This document shows positions 17,470 to 26,136 of a stretch of 64,000 nt of DNA, one piece after another. The stretch is taken from contig NZ_SJSY01000075.1 in NCBI RefSeq assembly GCF_004352915.1, forward strand, positions 310,001-374,000, read 5' to 3'. Position 1 is the stretch's first letter. Each line of letters begins with the position of its first letter. The notes beneath the pieces were generated by a model. The model saw nothing but the letters and a program-made list of their open reading frames with translations, did not search any database and had not been told where the DNA came from. The DNA comes from Flavobacterium zhairuonense. GTDB lineage: Bacteria; Bacteroidota; Bacteroidia; Flavobacteriales; Flavobacteriaceae. Both the position numbers and the translations under genes were made by a program.

Positions 17470-17477
17470 CAAAAGTA
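17470..17477 (-). promoter_or_regulatory. -7 element for the GAF/fRMsr gene
   Basis: TACTTTTG on the minus strand, 18 bases before the ATG at 17452. No good TTG upstream at standard spacing. Confidence 0.45.
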
Positions 17478-17502
17478 TTTAAAGCCTGACTTAAAAAATA
17501 CA

Positions 17503-17510
17503 TAAATTTG
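17503..17510 (+). promoter_or_regulatory. -7 element for xrtF
   Basis: TAAATTTG on the plus strand, 13 bases before the TTG start at 17524, so the mRNA leader would be only a few bases. No TTG box at the expected distance. Confidence 0.4.
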
Positions 17511-17523
17511 AAAAAAAATTCCG

Positions 17524-18060
17524 TTGAAAAAATATTTAGCACAATTTAAACCTTTCCTGATTTTTATAGGCACTTTTTTCTCCGCTTATATTTTACTGAC
17601 AATAGTTTATAAGTTCTATTTGAACAGTTTTGACCCAATTGATATTGATGGAATTTCAAGAATAGTCGGGAAAAATGTTGAGCAGCTAATGTCGTTTTTT
17701 AATTGTGATATCAATATTGTAAAAAGCCTTTCTCAGCCTTCTTTAGAAGTTTGGTACAATAATAAATATACAATTCGAATTGTCGAAGGATGTAACGCCG
17801 TAAGTGTTATTATTTTGTTTATTTCGTTTATAATCGCTTTTTCAGGAAAACTCAAGACGACTTTGTTGTTTATTTTATTTGGAGCGCTTTTCATTTATGT
17901 TTTGAACATTTTCCGTATTATGTTTTTGACAATCTTGCTTTTTAGATATCCAGAAAATGAACACTTTTTACATGGTGTTTTATTCCCGTTGATTATTTAC
18001 GGACTGGTTTTTCTTTTATGGGTTATTTGGGTCAATAAATTTTCGAAGTATGCTAAATAA
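17524..18060 (+). CDS. xrtF: Exosortase family protein XrtF
   Basis: A 178-residue polytopic membrane cysteine protease-like sorting enzyme, thought to process proteins with a C-terminal sorting tail at the inner membrane. The exosortase triad is present: Cys90 in VEGCNAVSVI, Arg131 in LNIFRIMF and His150 in HFLHGVLFP, among about five hydrophobic helices. The start is TTG (MKKYLAQFKPF); no upstream ATG fits. It overlaps the next gene by 11 bases, and that pairing defines the XrtF type in Flavobacteriia. No obvious sorting substrate is encoded in the window. Confidence 0.93.
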   Translation: MKKYLAQFKPFLIFIGTFFSAYILLTIVYKFYLNSFDPIDIDGISRIVGKNVEQLMSFFNCDINIVKSLSQPSLEVWYNNKYTIRIVEGCNAVSVIILFISFIIAFSGKLKTTLLFILFGALFIYVLNIFRIMFLTILLFRYPENEHFLHGVLFPLIIYGLVFLLWVIWVNKFSKYAK

Positions 18061-18496
18061 ATTATTGGAACATAAATTCAAAATCTTGATTTCAGTTTGT
18101 ATCGTAATATGTTTTGGAATTATACGGGCATTTGAAAACAGTCTGTTTTATGATCCTTTTTTGGAATATTTTGAGAAAGATTTTAAAAATTTGCCTTATC
18201 CTGAAATAGAATCTGCTAAGTTGTTCTTTGGACTTTTTTTTCGCTATTTTTTGAATACAATCCTTTCTCTGGCTTTGATTTATGTACTGTTTAAAGACGC
18301 TGATATTTTTAAATTCAGTTTCTTTTTATATGTCTTTTTCGGAGTGATTCTTTTTGTAGCATTTTTTGTGATTTTGGATTGTTTTCTAAATGCGAATTGG
18401 CTTCTTTTTTACGTTCGAAGATTTATAATTCAGCCCATTTTTGTTCTTTTGTTTATACCTGCATTTTATTATCAGCAACAAAATTTTAAAAAATAA
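18050..18496 (+). CDS. Exosortase F system-associated membrane protein
   Basis: A 148-residue protein with about four transmembrane helices (about 10-28, 60-82, 92-115, 123-142) separated by short loops. Its start lies inside the end of xrtF, so the two are translationally coupled. Proteins of this size and topology always follow xrtF in Flavobacteriia; their exact task (chaperone, substrate delivery or lipid-linked partner) is unknown. Identification rests mostly on position plus hydrophobic pattern. Confidence 0.85.
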   Translation: MLNKLLEHKFKILISVCIVICFGIIRAFENSLFYDPFLEYFEKDFKNLPYPEIESAKLFFGLFFRYFLNTILSLALIYVLFKDADIFKFSFFLYVFFGVILFVAFFVILDCFLNANWLLFYVRRFIIQPIFVLLFIPAFYYQQQNFKK

Positions 18497-18542
18497 CAAA
18501 TTATTAAATATTTTTTTCAGTCTTTTTAAATAGTTTTGCAGT

Positions 18543-18941
18543 ATGAATGTAAAAAAGTGCACAGGATTATTTTTGGCTTTCCTATTGTTGGTTTCCAACA
18601 TTGGGTTCGCTTTTGATGTGCATTATTGTGGAGGTGAAATCGCTTCGGTATCTTTAAATACATCGGCAAAAGCTTCTCCAGAAAAAAAATGTTGTGGAGA
18701 GCAAGAAAAAAAATCTTCTTGTTGCAAAGACAAAGTAGTTCATATTGAGAAAAAATCAGATAATGCAACTTTTAAAATATTCTTTTTCCAGCTTGATTTT
18801 CCGGCTGTAATTCAAGAATATAAAACAATTGCTTTTTTATCAATTCCAAATTTCAAAAGCAATCAAATAACTTCGTATTATTCTGATGCGAATGCGCCTC
18901 CTTTTTACAAGTTATATAATCAATACATTTTTTATTCCTGA
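18543..18941 (+). CDS. HYC_CC_PP family metal-related protein
   Basis: A 132-residue exported protein named for its motifs, all visible: HYC at 27-29, CC pairs at 50-51 and 60-61 (KKCCGEQEKKSSCCKDK) and PP at 119-120 (NAPPFYKLYNQ). A signal peptide ends around residue 23. The His/Cys clusters suggest binding of a soft metal such as copper, an inference. It precedes a TBDR and an HMA-domain protein. A TAGTTTTG sequence at 18531-18538 would place the transcription start at about the ATG itself, so the message could be leaderless. Confidence 0.85.
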   Translation: MNVKKCTGLFLAFLLLVSNIGFAFDVHYCGGEIASVSLNTSAKASPEKKCCGEQEKKSSCCKDKVVHIEKKSDNATFKIFFFQLDFPAVIQEYKTIAFLSIPNFKSNQITSYYSDANAPPFYKLYNQYIFYS

Positions 18942-18984
18942 TTTTAATGTTTAGAATCAAGCCGTTTTCTTGCGCTTGAAAGTC

Positions 18985-19020
18985 GCTGTTTATTCTTTTT
19001 TTTAGAATAAAACAGCTTTT
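18985..19020 (+). terminator. Hairpin between HYC_CC_PP gene and TBDR
   Basis: A 12-bp stem (GCTGTTTATTCT at 18985-18996 with AGAATAAAACAGC at 19004-19016, one bulge) is followed by TTTT. It resembles a terminator or attenuator and would lower expression of the downstream receptor relative to the HYC_CC_PP gene. Confidence 0.6.
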
Positions 19021-19043
19021 CTAATAACATTAAAATTATTTAT

Positions 19044-21050
19044 ATGCACAAAAATATTATGCTTTTCAGTATGATTTTGCTGTCTGTAACTGCTTTTTCA
19101 CAGGAAGATTTGCAGGAAGTAAAAATCACTAAAAAGCAAAAAGGAATTAAAAAATCCTATACACTTACATCCAATACATCTGTTATTACGAGTAAAGAAC
19201 TGCTAAAAGCAGCATGCTGTAATTTGGCTGAAAGCTTTGAAACAAATCCTTCGATAGATGTCAATTTTTCGGACGCTTTAACAGGGACCAAACAAATAAA
19301 AATGTTGGGTCTAACAAGTCCGTATTTGATGATTACCGAAGAAAATATTCCGTCGGTTCGTGGCGCTTCGCAGGCTTACGGACTATCATTTACGCCTGGA
19401 ACTTGGATTGAAAGTGTTCAAATCACTAAAGGGGCGGGGAGTGTTATTAACGGTTACGAAAGTATTTCGGGACAAATTAATACGGAGCTTTTAAAGCCTT
19501 TAAGCGATATTCCATTTTTCTTAAATGCTTATGGATCCACAGATGCGCGTTTTGAGCTAAATACTCATTTCAATAAAAAATTATCTGATAAATGGGCGAC
19601 AAGCCTTTTTGTACACGGAAATACACGCGTAGCCAAAAATGACATGAATAATGATGGCTTTCTGGACAATCCACTAGGGAAACAAATCAATATTTTGAAT
19701 CGTTATCAATATTATGATCCTGAAAGCGGATTGGTGAGTTTTATTAATTTCAGATATATGAATGACAAAAAACAGACAGGTGAAGTTGATTTTGATAAAG
19801 ATCGTGATCGCGGCACTACAAATCATTGGGGTTCAGAAATCAATACAGAGCGTTTTGACGTTTCAACAAAAATAGGATATGTTTTTAAAGATATGCCTTA
19901 TCAGAGTATTGGTTTTCAAAATGCCTTCAACAGTCATAACCAAAATTCTTATTTTGGATTGAATTTGTATGACATCAAGCAGAATAGTTTTTATTCGAAT
20001 CTGATTTTCAATTCGATAATAAACAACACGATGCATAAATTTACGACTGGATTGAATTTCACATACGATCAATATCAGGAATTTGTGAATGTTGTTGATT
20101 ATAGCCGAATCGATAATTCAGTAGGAGCGTTCTTTGAATATACCTATGACAACACAGATAATTTTAGTTTGATTTTAGGCGGAAGAGTCGATAATCATAA
20201 TAGATTGGGCTTTTTTGTAACGCCTCGTTTGCACATGAGATATAAGCCTTGGAAAAATGGAGTTCTTCGTTTTTCTGCTGGAAGAGGAAAGCGTTCGGCT
20301 AACATTTTTGCCGAGAACCAACAGCTGTTTGCTAGTTCTAGAACGTTTTCAATTTTGGATACAAACGGGAAAATATATGGCTTGAATCCTGAGATTGCTT
20401 GGAATTACGGAATCAGCTTTTCGCAAAAGTTCAAGCTTTTTAATAAAAATGCTGAAGCGGGATTTGATTTCTATCGAACTGATTTTCAAAACCAAGCTGT
20501 TGTTGATTTGATGCAAAGTCCACAGCAAGTTTTGTTTTATGATCTAAAAGGAAGTTCTTTTGCGAATAGCCTTCAAGTCGAATTTAATTATGAGTTGATT
20601 CATAATCTGAATTTGAGAACAGCCTATAAATATTACGATATCCAGACCGATTATTTAAGAGGAACTTTTCAGCGTCCGTTGCAGGCAAAGCATCGTTTTC
20701 TCGGAAATTTAGAGTATGAAACAGCTTCTGATAATGGAAAGCAATGGAAGTTTGATTATACTTTCAACTGGACAGGAAGTCAGCAATTGCCATATACGGC
20801 ATCAAATCCTGCTGAAGATCAGTTTCCTGATTTTTCTCCTGCTTATGCAGTTATGAATGCTCAGGTCACTAGAATTTTTTCAGATGTTTTTGAAGTGTAT
20901 ATTGGCGGAGAAAACATTGGAAATTATAAACAGAAAAAAGCAATTTTAGGAGCTGATGATCCATTTGGACCAAATTTTGATGCTTCTATAGCGTATGCTC
21001 CAATTTTTGGACAAATGTATTATGCGGGATTGCGATTTAAAATAAAATAA
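19044..21050 (+). CDS. TonB-dependent receptor, probably for metal or metallophore
   Basis: A 668-residue outer-membrane receptor: signal peptide ending AFSQ (residue 20), plug domain (about 40-155, with KAACCNLAESFETNPS, KQIKMLGL and YESISGQINTEL), then a barrel ending AGLRFKIK. It lacks the N-terminal carboxypeptidase-regulatory-like domain of most Bacteroidota TBDRs. The CC pair at 58-59 in the plug is unusual for general TBDRs and fits the receptors found next to heavy-metal proteins. Flanked by an HYC_CC_PP protein and an HMA protein; copper or another soft metal is the likely ligand, by context only. Confidence 0.9.
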   Translation: MHKNIMLFSMILLSVTAFSQEDLQEVKITKKQKGIKKSYTLTSNTSVITSKELLKAACCNLAESFETNPSIDVNFSDALTGTKQIKMLGLTSPYLMITEENIPSVRGASQAYGLSFTPGTWIESVQITKGAGSVINGYESISGQINTELLKPLSDIPFFLNAYGSTDARFELNTHFNKKLSDKWATSLFVHGNTRVAKNDMNNDGFLDNPLGKQINILNRYQYYDPESGLVSFINFRYMNDKKQTGEVDFDKDRDRGTTNHWGSEINTERFDVSTKIGYVFKDMPYQSIGFQNAFNSHNQNSYFGLNLYDIKQNSFYSNLIFNSIINNTMHKFTTGLNFTYDQYQEFVNVVDYSRIDNSVGAFFEYTYDNTDNFSLILGGRVDNHNRLGFFVTPRLHMRYKPWKNGVLRFSAGRGKRSANIFAENQQLFASSRTFSILDTNGKIYGLNPEIAWNYGISFSQKFKLFNKNAEAGFDFYRTDFQNQAVVDLMQSPQQVLFYDLKGSSFANSLQVEFNYELIHNLNLRTAYKYYDIQTDYLRGTFQRPLQAKHRFLGNLEYETASDNGKQWKFDYTFNWTGSQQLPYTASNPAEDQFPDFSPAYAVMNAQVTRIFSDVFEVYIGGENIGNYKQKKAILGADDPFGPNFDASIAYAPIFGQMYYAGLRFKIK

Positions 21051-21096
21051 CTGAATCAATAACAATAACAATATCAAATTTTAATATTTAGACAAA

Positions 21097-21438
21097 ATGA
21101 AAAAAATAATTTTAATAGCAATAATTGGTTTTTTGGGGTTTTCAGCGCAAGCGCAAACTAAAAAGAATAAAAACTTAAAATATACTGTAGAAGTAAACGG
21201 AAATTGCGAACAATGTAAGAAACGTATTGAAAAAGCAGCGTTTAGCGTTCCAGGTGTAAAAACGGCAAATTGGGATATTGCTTCGCACCAACTTTCAGTA
21301 ATTTTAAATGAAGAAAAATCATCTCCAGCTGATTTGAATAATGCAATTGCAAAGGTAGGACACGATACTAAAGAAGTGAAAGCCACTCAAACAGATTATG
21401 ATAACTTGCACAGCTGTTGTAAATATGTAAGAGAATAA
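21097..21438 (+). CDS. Exported heavy-metal-associated (HMA) domain protein
   Basis: A 113-residue protein with a signal peptide (to about residue 20, SAQAQ) and one HMA ferredoxin-like domain, whose metal site is CEQC at 37-40 (usual form CxxC) within the pattern VNGNCEQCKKRIEKA...VPGVKTANWD. A second Cys pair (107-108, HSCCKY) near the C-terminus could add to metal binding. Being exported it would act as a periplasmic metal carrier, not a cytoplasmic CopZ. It is 46 bases after the TBDR and ends the metal-related unit with a terminator. Confidence 0.9.
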   Translation: MKKIILIAIIGFLGFSAQAQTKKNKNLKYTVEVNGNCEQCKKRIEKAAFSVPGVKTANWDIASHQLSVILNEEKSSPADLNNAIAKVGHDTKEVKATQTDYDNLHSCCKYVRE

Positions 21439-21446
21439 CAATAGTA

Positions 21447-21479
21447 AGAGCCTCAGGATTATTTCTTGAGGCTTTTTTA
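21447..21479 (+). terminator. Terminator after the HMA gene
   Basis: Stem AGCCTCA (21449-21455) with TGAGGCT (21467-21473), followed by TTTTT, just after the stop codon. Confidence 0.85.
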
Positions 21480-21512
21480 ATAGTTAATTTATCTTTAAAA
21501 TACCGCATTTTA

Positions 21513-21543
21513 TTGTGGTTGAACTAAATTATTGTTACTTTCA
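21513..21543 (+). promoter_or_regulatory. Promoter for the DedA gene
   Basis: TTG (21513-21515), 20-base spacer, TACTTTCA (21536-21543), one base off TAnnTTTG at the end. Start about 30 bases before the ATG. Confidence 0.45.
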
Positions 21544-21576
21544 CAAACTTAAATTAAGTATAACCAAACCATTTTT

Positions 21577-22260
21577 ATGAATAATTTTGATTGGACACAA
21601 TTAGTCAACCCCGAATTTTATATTACTTTAAGCATCGGTGGTTTTCAAATTGGTTTATACATTGTGCTGTTTATTGTTTTTGCCGAAACTGGACTTTTTG
21701 CTGGTTTCTTTCTTCCTGGTGACAGCTTGCTTTTTTTATCAGGTATTTACAGCCGTGACTTAATTGAAAATGTGGTTTCTATTCCTAGTGATTTTATCAA
21801 TGTTTTTATCCTTTCAACTTTAGTGGCTTTGATGGGAGTTTTTGGAAACATGACTGGATATTGGTTTGGAGCAAAAAGCGGTTATTATTTATTTAAAAAA
21901 GAAGATACTTTTTGGTTCAAGAAAAAATACCTACTTCAATCTAAAGACTTCTTCGAAAAGTATGGTGGAAAAGCAATTATTTATGCTCGTTTTCTTCCAA
22001 TATTTAGAACTTTCGCGCCAATCATTGCAGGAATAGTTTCTATGGATAAAAAGAAATTTATGTTCTATAATGTTTTGAGCTCATTTTTGTGGTCTTTTGT
22101 ATTGATCTTTTCTGGGCATTATTTATACGGAGTGTTTTTAGAGCATGGAATTGATTTGAAAGAGCATATTGAGGTAATTGTAATAGGAATTATAATTGTA
22201 TCAACTTTCCCGGTTTTCTTAAAGCTTATCAAAAAAAGAACAAGCGGAGAAAAGATATAA
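21577..22260 (+). CDS. DedA family membrane protein
   Basis: A 227-residue polytopic inner-membrane protein of the DedA/SNARE-associated family, now linked to flipping of undecaprenyl phosphate or phospholipids and to membrane homeostasis. Family hallmarks: F..ETGLFAGFFLPGDSLL (about 37-53), GNMTGYWFGAKSGYYLF and the conserved YARFLPIFRTFAPIIAG motif (about 145-161) with its two arginines. Length is typical. It stands alone, with its own promoter and a strong terminator. Confidence 0.93.
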   Translation: MNNFDWTQLVNPEFYITLSIGGFQIGLYIVLFIVFAETGLFAGFFLPGDSLLFLSGIYSRDLIENVVSIPSDFINVFILSTLVALMGVFGNMTGYWFGAKSGYYLFKKEDTFWFKKKYLLQSKDFFEKYGGKAIIYARFLPIFRTFAPIIAGIVSMDKKKFMFYNVLSSFLWSFVLIFSGHYLYGVFLEHGIDLKEHIEVIVIGIIIVSTFPVFLKLIKKRTSGEKI

Positions 22261-22282
22261 ACAGAAATAAATAAAAACAAAA

Positions 22283-22314
22283 AAAGTCCGAAGTTTTAGC
22301 TTCGGACTTTTTTG
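22283..22314 (+). terminator. Terminator after the DedA gene
   Basis: Perfect 11-bp stem AAAGTCCGAAG (22283-22293) with CTTCGGACTTT (22300-22310), 6-base loop and T-tail. Confidence 0.9.
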
Positions 22315-22421
22315 TTGGAATTCATTCATCAGTTAGCAATGAATGAAATTATTTTGAATCAATAATTAAGATGAAATTCGATCGTGATTTGGAATTTGGT
22401 ACTTTAAGATTTGAATTTAAT

Positions 22422-23657
22422 CTACCATTCATTCACTTTATTGGCATCCATTTTTAGGAAGATAAACAGCAAAATGGTGAATCCCCAGAGTCCAGAGCCT
22501 CCATAAGAAAAGAATGGCAACGGAACCCCGATAGTCGGGAAAATACCAATAACCATTGCAATATTTACAAAGAAGTGTATGAATAAAATTCCGGCTACGC
22601 AATAACCATAAACACGGCTAAATTTAGTTTTTTGTCTTTCTGCCAAATAAATTACTCTCAAGAATAAGCCAACAAAAAGTGCGATTACGACTAATGAGCC
22701 AACAAATCCCCATTCTTCGCCAACGGTTGTAAAAATATAATCGGTATGTTGTTCTGGTACAAATCCTCCTTTTGTTTGTGTTCCTTGTAAAAAACCTTTT
22801 CCAAGCCATCCTCCAGATCCAATCGCAATTTCAGATTGGTTAGTGTTGTATCCAATACCTTTCATGTCAACAGTTTTTCCAAGCAAAATATTAAAACGGT
22901 CTCTATGATGCTGTTTGAAAACGTGATCAAATACATAATCTACAGAGAAGACAAAAGCAGATATGATAGCTAAAAGAATAGTGCTCATTAATAAATTTCT
23001 GTCAACAACACGGCCTTTAAAATGTATAATTGCAAGAACAACTGCGGCTAGAATAATAACAACATAAGGTTCGAGAATTAATGTCAATACAAACAATAAA
23101 ATGGTAATAAAACCAGTCCAAACATACCATGATGGCAATCCTTCTCTGTATAAAACAATTATAAAAACACTATAAATTAAGGCGCTTCCTGGGTCAGGTT
23201 GAGGTAAAATAAGCATTACAGGCAAAAATACAATTGCTAAAGCTTGCATTTGCCTATTGACATCTTTAAGATTGATTTGTGTGTCGCTCAGGTATTTTGC
23301 CAATGCAAGCGATGTGGCGGCTTTTGCAAATTCAGATGGCTGTAAAGTAAATCCTCCAATGGCATACCAGCATCTTTGTCCTGCGATAGTTTTTCCAAAA
23401 AGGAACAATCCAGCCAAAGATAAAAGTGAAACCACAAATATGATACTGGCATATTTTTCATAGAATTTTCCATCAACAAAAAGAACTACAAAAATCAACG
23501 GAATGGTACAGCCAATAAAAATAAGCTGTTTTTGATACGTTCCTTCTGTAGATAATAATGAAGATGAATAAATATTCAGCCACCCTAATACAACTAACGT
23601 GATGTAGATAAAGACGCTTATCCAGTCAATATTATTTTTTACACTTTGATTTTTCAT
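22422..23657 (-). CDS. rodA: Rod-shape SEDS glycosyltransferase RodA
   Basis: A 411-residue polytopic SEDS protein that polymerises lipid II for sidewall peptidoglycan together with PBP2. About ten hydrophobic helices; family motifs include GGFTLQPSEFAKAATSLALA, PDPGSALIY and the periplasmic segment FVPEQHTDYIFTTVGEEWGF near residue 280-300 followed by the C-terminal FFSYGGSGLWG. Slightly longer than the E. coli protein. It is the last gene of the mre cluster, 14 bases after mrdA. Confidence 0.96.
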   Translation of the reverse strand: MKNQSVKNNIDWISVFIYITLVVLGWLNIYSSSLLSTEGTYQKQLIFIGCTIPLIFVVLFVDGKFYEKYASIIFVVSLLSLAGLFLFGKTIAGQRCWYAIGGFTLQPSEFAKAATSLALAKYLSDTQINLKDVNRQMQALAIVFLPVMLILPQPDPGSALIYSVFIIVLYREGLPSWYVWTGFITILLFVLTLILEPYVVIILAAVVLAIIHFKGRVVDRNLLMSTILLAIISAFVFSVDYVFDHVFKQHHRDRFNILLGKTVDMKGIGYNTNQSEIAIGSGGWLGKGFLQGTQTKGGFVPEQHTDYIFTTVGEEWGFVGSLVVIALFVGLFLRVIYLAERQKTKFSRVYGYCVAGILFIHFFVNIAMVIGIFPTIGVPLPFFSYGGSGLWGFTILLFIFLKMDANKVNEW

Positions 23658-23671
23658 TTGAAATAATCTTG

Positions 23672-25633
23672 TTAGTTTTCTTTAGTGGTGTCTATTGGTA
23701 TCTTTTTCAATTCAGTTTTAGTTGCTGCTTTTGGAGCGACAATTTTGGCTCTCAAAACAGAGTCTTTTGGAGTCGATTCAATAGCGCTAGCCGCAGTCAT
23801 TCCTCCTAATTTAGCATATTCGCTGACCAAACTTTTATTTAATACACGAACTTCTAAATCAGTTCTTGTGATTTTTTTTCTTAAATACTTTTCAATCATC
23901 AAACTTGCAATTGGTCCGGCTACGTTTGCACCAAAACCTCCATTTTCAATCATAATTGCAATGGCAATTTTAGGATTGTCTTTAGGGGCAAAAGCCACAA
24001 AAATAGAGTGGTCTTTCAGTTTTGTTCGCACTCCGTCAATTTTAGCATAGTTTTCGGCAGTACCTGTTTTTCCGCAAATATCGATGCCTTGTACTTTAAG
24101 AGCATAAGCCGTACCCTTGTTGTAAACGTCAAATAATCCATTTATTACAGGAGGGAAGTACTTTTTGTCAATCGTGGTTTCGTGTTTTGTGGTGAATTTT
24201 GCATCAATTTTTTTGCCTTCAATCTTTTTAATGATATGAGGAGTGTAATAATAACCCTGATTTGCAACAGTTGCCATCATATTGGCCAACTGAATTGGAG
24301 TCATTAAAACCTCACCTTGTCCGATCGCATTAGAAACAATCGTTGTGCTTCTCCATCCGCCGTTTGGATATATCTTTTTATAGGTTTTAGAAGTTGGGAT
24401 ATTACCTTTTCTTCCTGTAGGCAAGTCATAACCCATAAATTGGCCAAGTCCAAAACTCTTAACGTGATTGCTCCAAACATCAACAGCATATCCAGGGTTT
24501 CGGTATTTGTTGATCGTTAGCATATACGATTGCGCAAAGTATGTGTTGCATGAATTATAAATACCGTTGTTCAGCTGATGCGGACCAAAACCGTGGCACT
24601 TCATAAATCGGCCTCTACCATAGCTGAAGCCATGATGACACATAAATGTTGTATGTTCATCGATTACTCCTTCTTGAAGTGCTACAAGTCCAGTTAAAAT
24701 TTTAAATGGAGATCCTGGAGGATATTCTGCTAAAAGTCCTCTGTCATATAATGGTTTTGCAATCGAATCGTGATATAAAAGCGTATAGTTTTTTGATCTT
24801 TGTCTTCCAACTAAAATTCCCGGATCGTAAGATGGAGCAGTAACCAATGCTAAAATTTCACCTGTTTTAGGTTCAAGAGCAACGATTCCGCCACGTTTGT
24901 TGATCATCAATTCTTCACCGTATTTTTGAAGTTCGGCATCAATAGTTAAATTGATGTCTTCTCCTGCAACAGCGATAGTATCGTATTTCCCGTTTTTATA
25001 AGATCCGATTTCTCGGTTGTACTTATCCTTCTGAATGTATTTTACACCTTTTATACCGCGTAAAACTTCTTCGTAGCTTTCTTCTACACCTTGTTTTCCA
25101 ATTAAATCACCGCTGTTATAATATGGGTTTGTTGCGATTAAACGCTCGTCTGCTTGTCTGATAAAACCAAAGATATTTGCACCATAATCTACTTCGTAAT
25201 CACGAAGCGATCTTTTTTGGAAATAAAAACCTTCATATTTTCTGATTTTTTCCTGAAAAGCAGCAAATTCGTTTTTGTTTAATTGTGCCAAAAATACTGA
25301 CGGAAGACGCGGGCTATAAACTTTAGCCTTGGCAATTCTTTTATCGTATTCTTCTCTAGTGATATTTAGTAAGGCACAAAATTCCGCAATATTCAAGTCT
25401 TCTTTGATTTCGCGTGGAATAACCATGATATCATAAGAAGCCTGATTGGCTACTAATAATTTGCCGTATCTATCATAAATATAACCTCTTTCAGGATAGT
25501 CGTACTGTTTTTTTATTGCGTTGTTTTCTGATTTTAACTTAAATGAATCGTCTACAATTTGCAAATAAAATACCCTGATCACCAGTAAAGATCCTGCAAT
25601 GATAATTAAAGCGGGCAGCAGAACTTTTCTCAT
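23672..25633 (-). CDS. mrdA: Penicillin-binding protein 2 (transpeptidase)
   Basis: A 653-residue monofunctional class B transpeptidase that cross-links the sidewall. One N-terminal membrane helix (about 6-26), a PBP dimerisation domain (about 45-215), and a transpeptidase domain with all active-site motifs: SPFK (Ser308-Lys311), SCN (361-363) and KTG (522-524). The last 50 residues are a lysine/alanine-rich tail beyond the usual domain end. Its start overlaps the mreD stop by four bases and rodA follows directly, the standard partner pair. Confidence 0.96.
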   Translation of the reverse strand: MRKVLLPALIIIAGSLLVIRVFYLQIVDDSFKLKSENNAIKKQYDYPERGYIYDRYGKLLVANQASYDIMVIPREIKEDLNIAEFCALLNITREEYDKRIAKAKVYSPRLPSVFLAQLNKNEFAAFQEKIRKYEGFYFQKRSLRDYEVDYGANIFGFIRQADERLIATNPYYNSGDLIGKQGVEESYEEVLRGIKGVKYIQKDKYNREIGSYKNGKYDTIAVAGEDINLTIDAELQKYGEELMINKRGGIVALEPKTGEILALVTAPSYDPGILVGRQRSKNYTLLYHDSIAKPLYDRGLLAEYPPGSPFKILTGLVALQEGVIDEHTTFMCHHGFSYGRGRFMKCHGFGPHQLNNGIYNSCNTYFAQSYMLTINKYRNPGYAVDVWSNHVKSFGLGQFMGYDLPTGRKGNIPTSKTYKKIYPNGGWRSTTIVSNAIGQGEVLMTPIQLANMMATVANQGYYYTPHIIKKIEGKKIDAKFTTKHETTIDKKYFPPVINGLFDVYNKGTAYALKVQGIDICGKTGTAENYAKIDGVRTKLKDHSIFVAFAPKDNPKIAIAIMIENGGFGANVAGPIASLMIEKYLRKKITRTDLEVRVLNKSLVSEYAKLGGMTAASAIESTPKDSVLRAKIVAPKAATKTELKKIPIDTTKEN

Positions 25634-26136
25634 CGTTTATTGGGCTTAATAAGATAAATTATTATGATTGAAGTTATAATTGTAAAAATGGAACTAAATA
25701 AGGTTCTGAGCAAAATGTCCCAAACAAATTTAAATTGGAACGCTTCGAGAACAAATAGTACAATATGATGCAGCAAAACTGATACCAAAATGAATGAAAA
25801 GCGTTCCGGCGTTAAAGATTCATTTAGTTTGATGGTTTGATATTCATAACTCAGTCCAAACGAAAATTTAAAAATATAAGGCCTGTAATAAGCGAGAATT
25901 ACACAGGCTGTTGCGTGAATTCCACCCGAATTACAAAACATATCCATTGTTAATCCAAGCAAAAAACTTGAAATAATCAATCCTGATTTATTACTGTTAA
26001 CAGGATAAAGAATGATATATAGGATATACGGAAAAGGACTTATGTAGCCTAAAAAATTCATATTGTTGAAAATAACAATCTGAATTGCCAGTAACATAAT
26101 AAATCGAAAAATATTGACTAACAATGCGCTATTCAT
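25630..26136 (-). CDS. mreD: Rod-shape-determining protein MreD
   Basis: A 168-residue protein with five to six hydrophobic helices, poorly conserved in sequence as usual for MreD. The order mreC-mreD-mrdA and the small overlaps on both sides (8 bases with mreC, 4 with mrdA) identify it. The central segment LLGLTMDMFCNSGGIHATACV fits the family's conserved D..GIH.L region. It is an inner-membrane part of the elongasome. Confidence 0.93.
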   Translation of the reverse strand: MNSALLVNIFRFIMLLAIQIVIFNNMNFLGYISPFPYILYIILYPVNSNKSGLIISSFLLGLTMDMFCNSGGIHATACVILAYYRPYIFKFSFGLSYEYQTIKLNESLTPERFSFILVSVLLHHIVLFVLEAFQFKFVWDILLRTLFSSIFTIITSIIIIYLIKPNKR

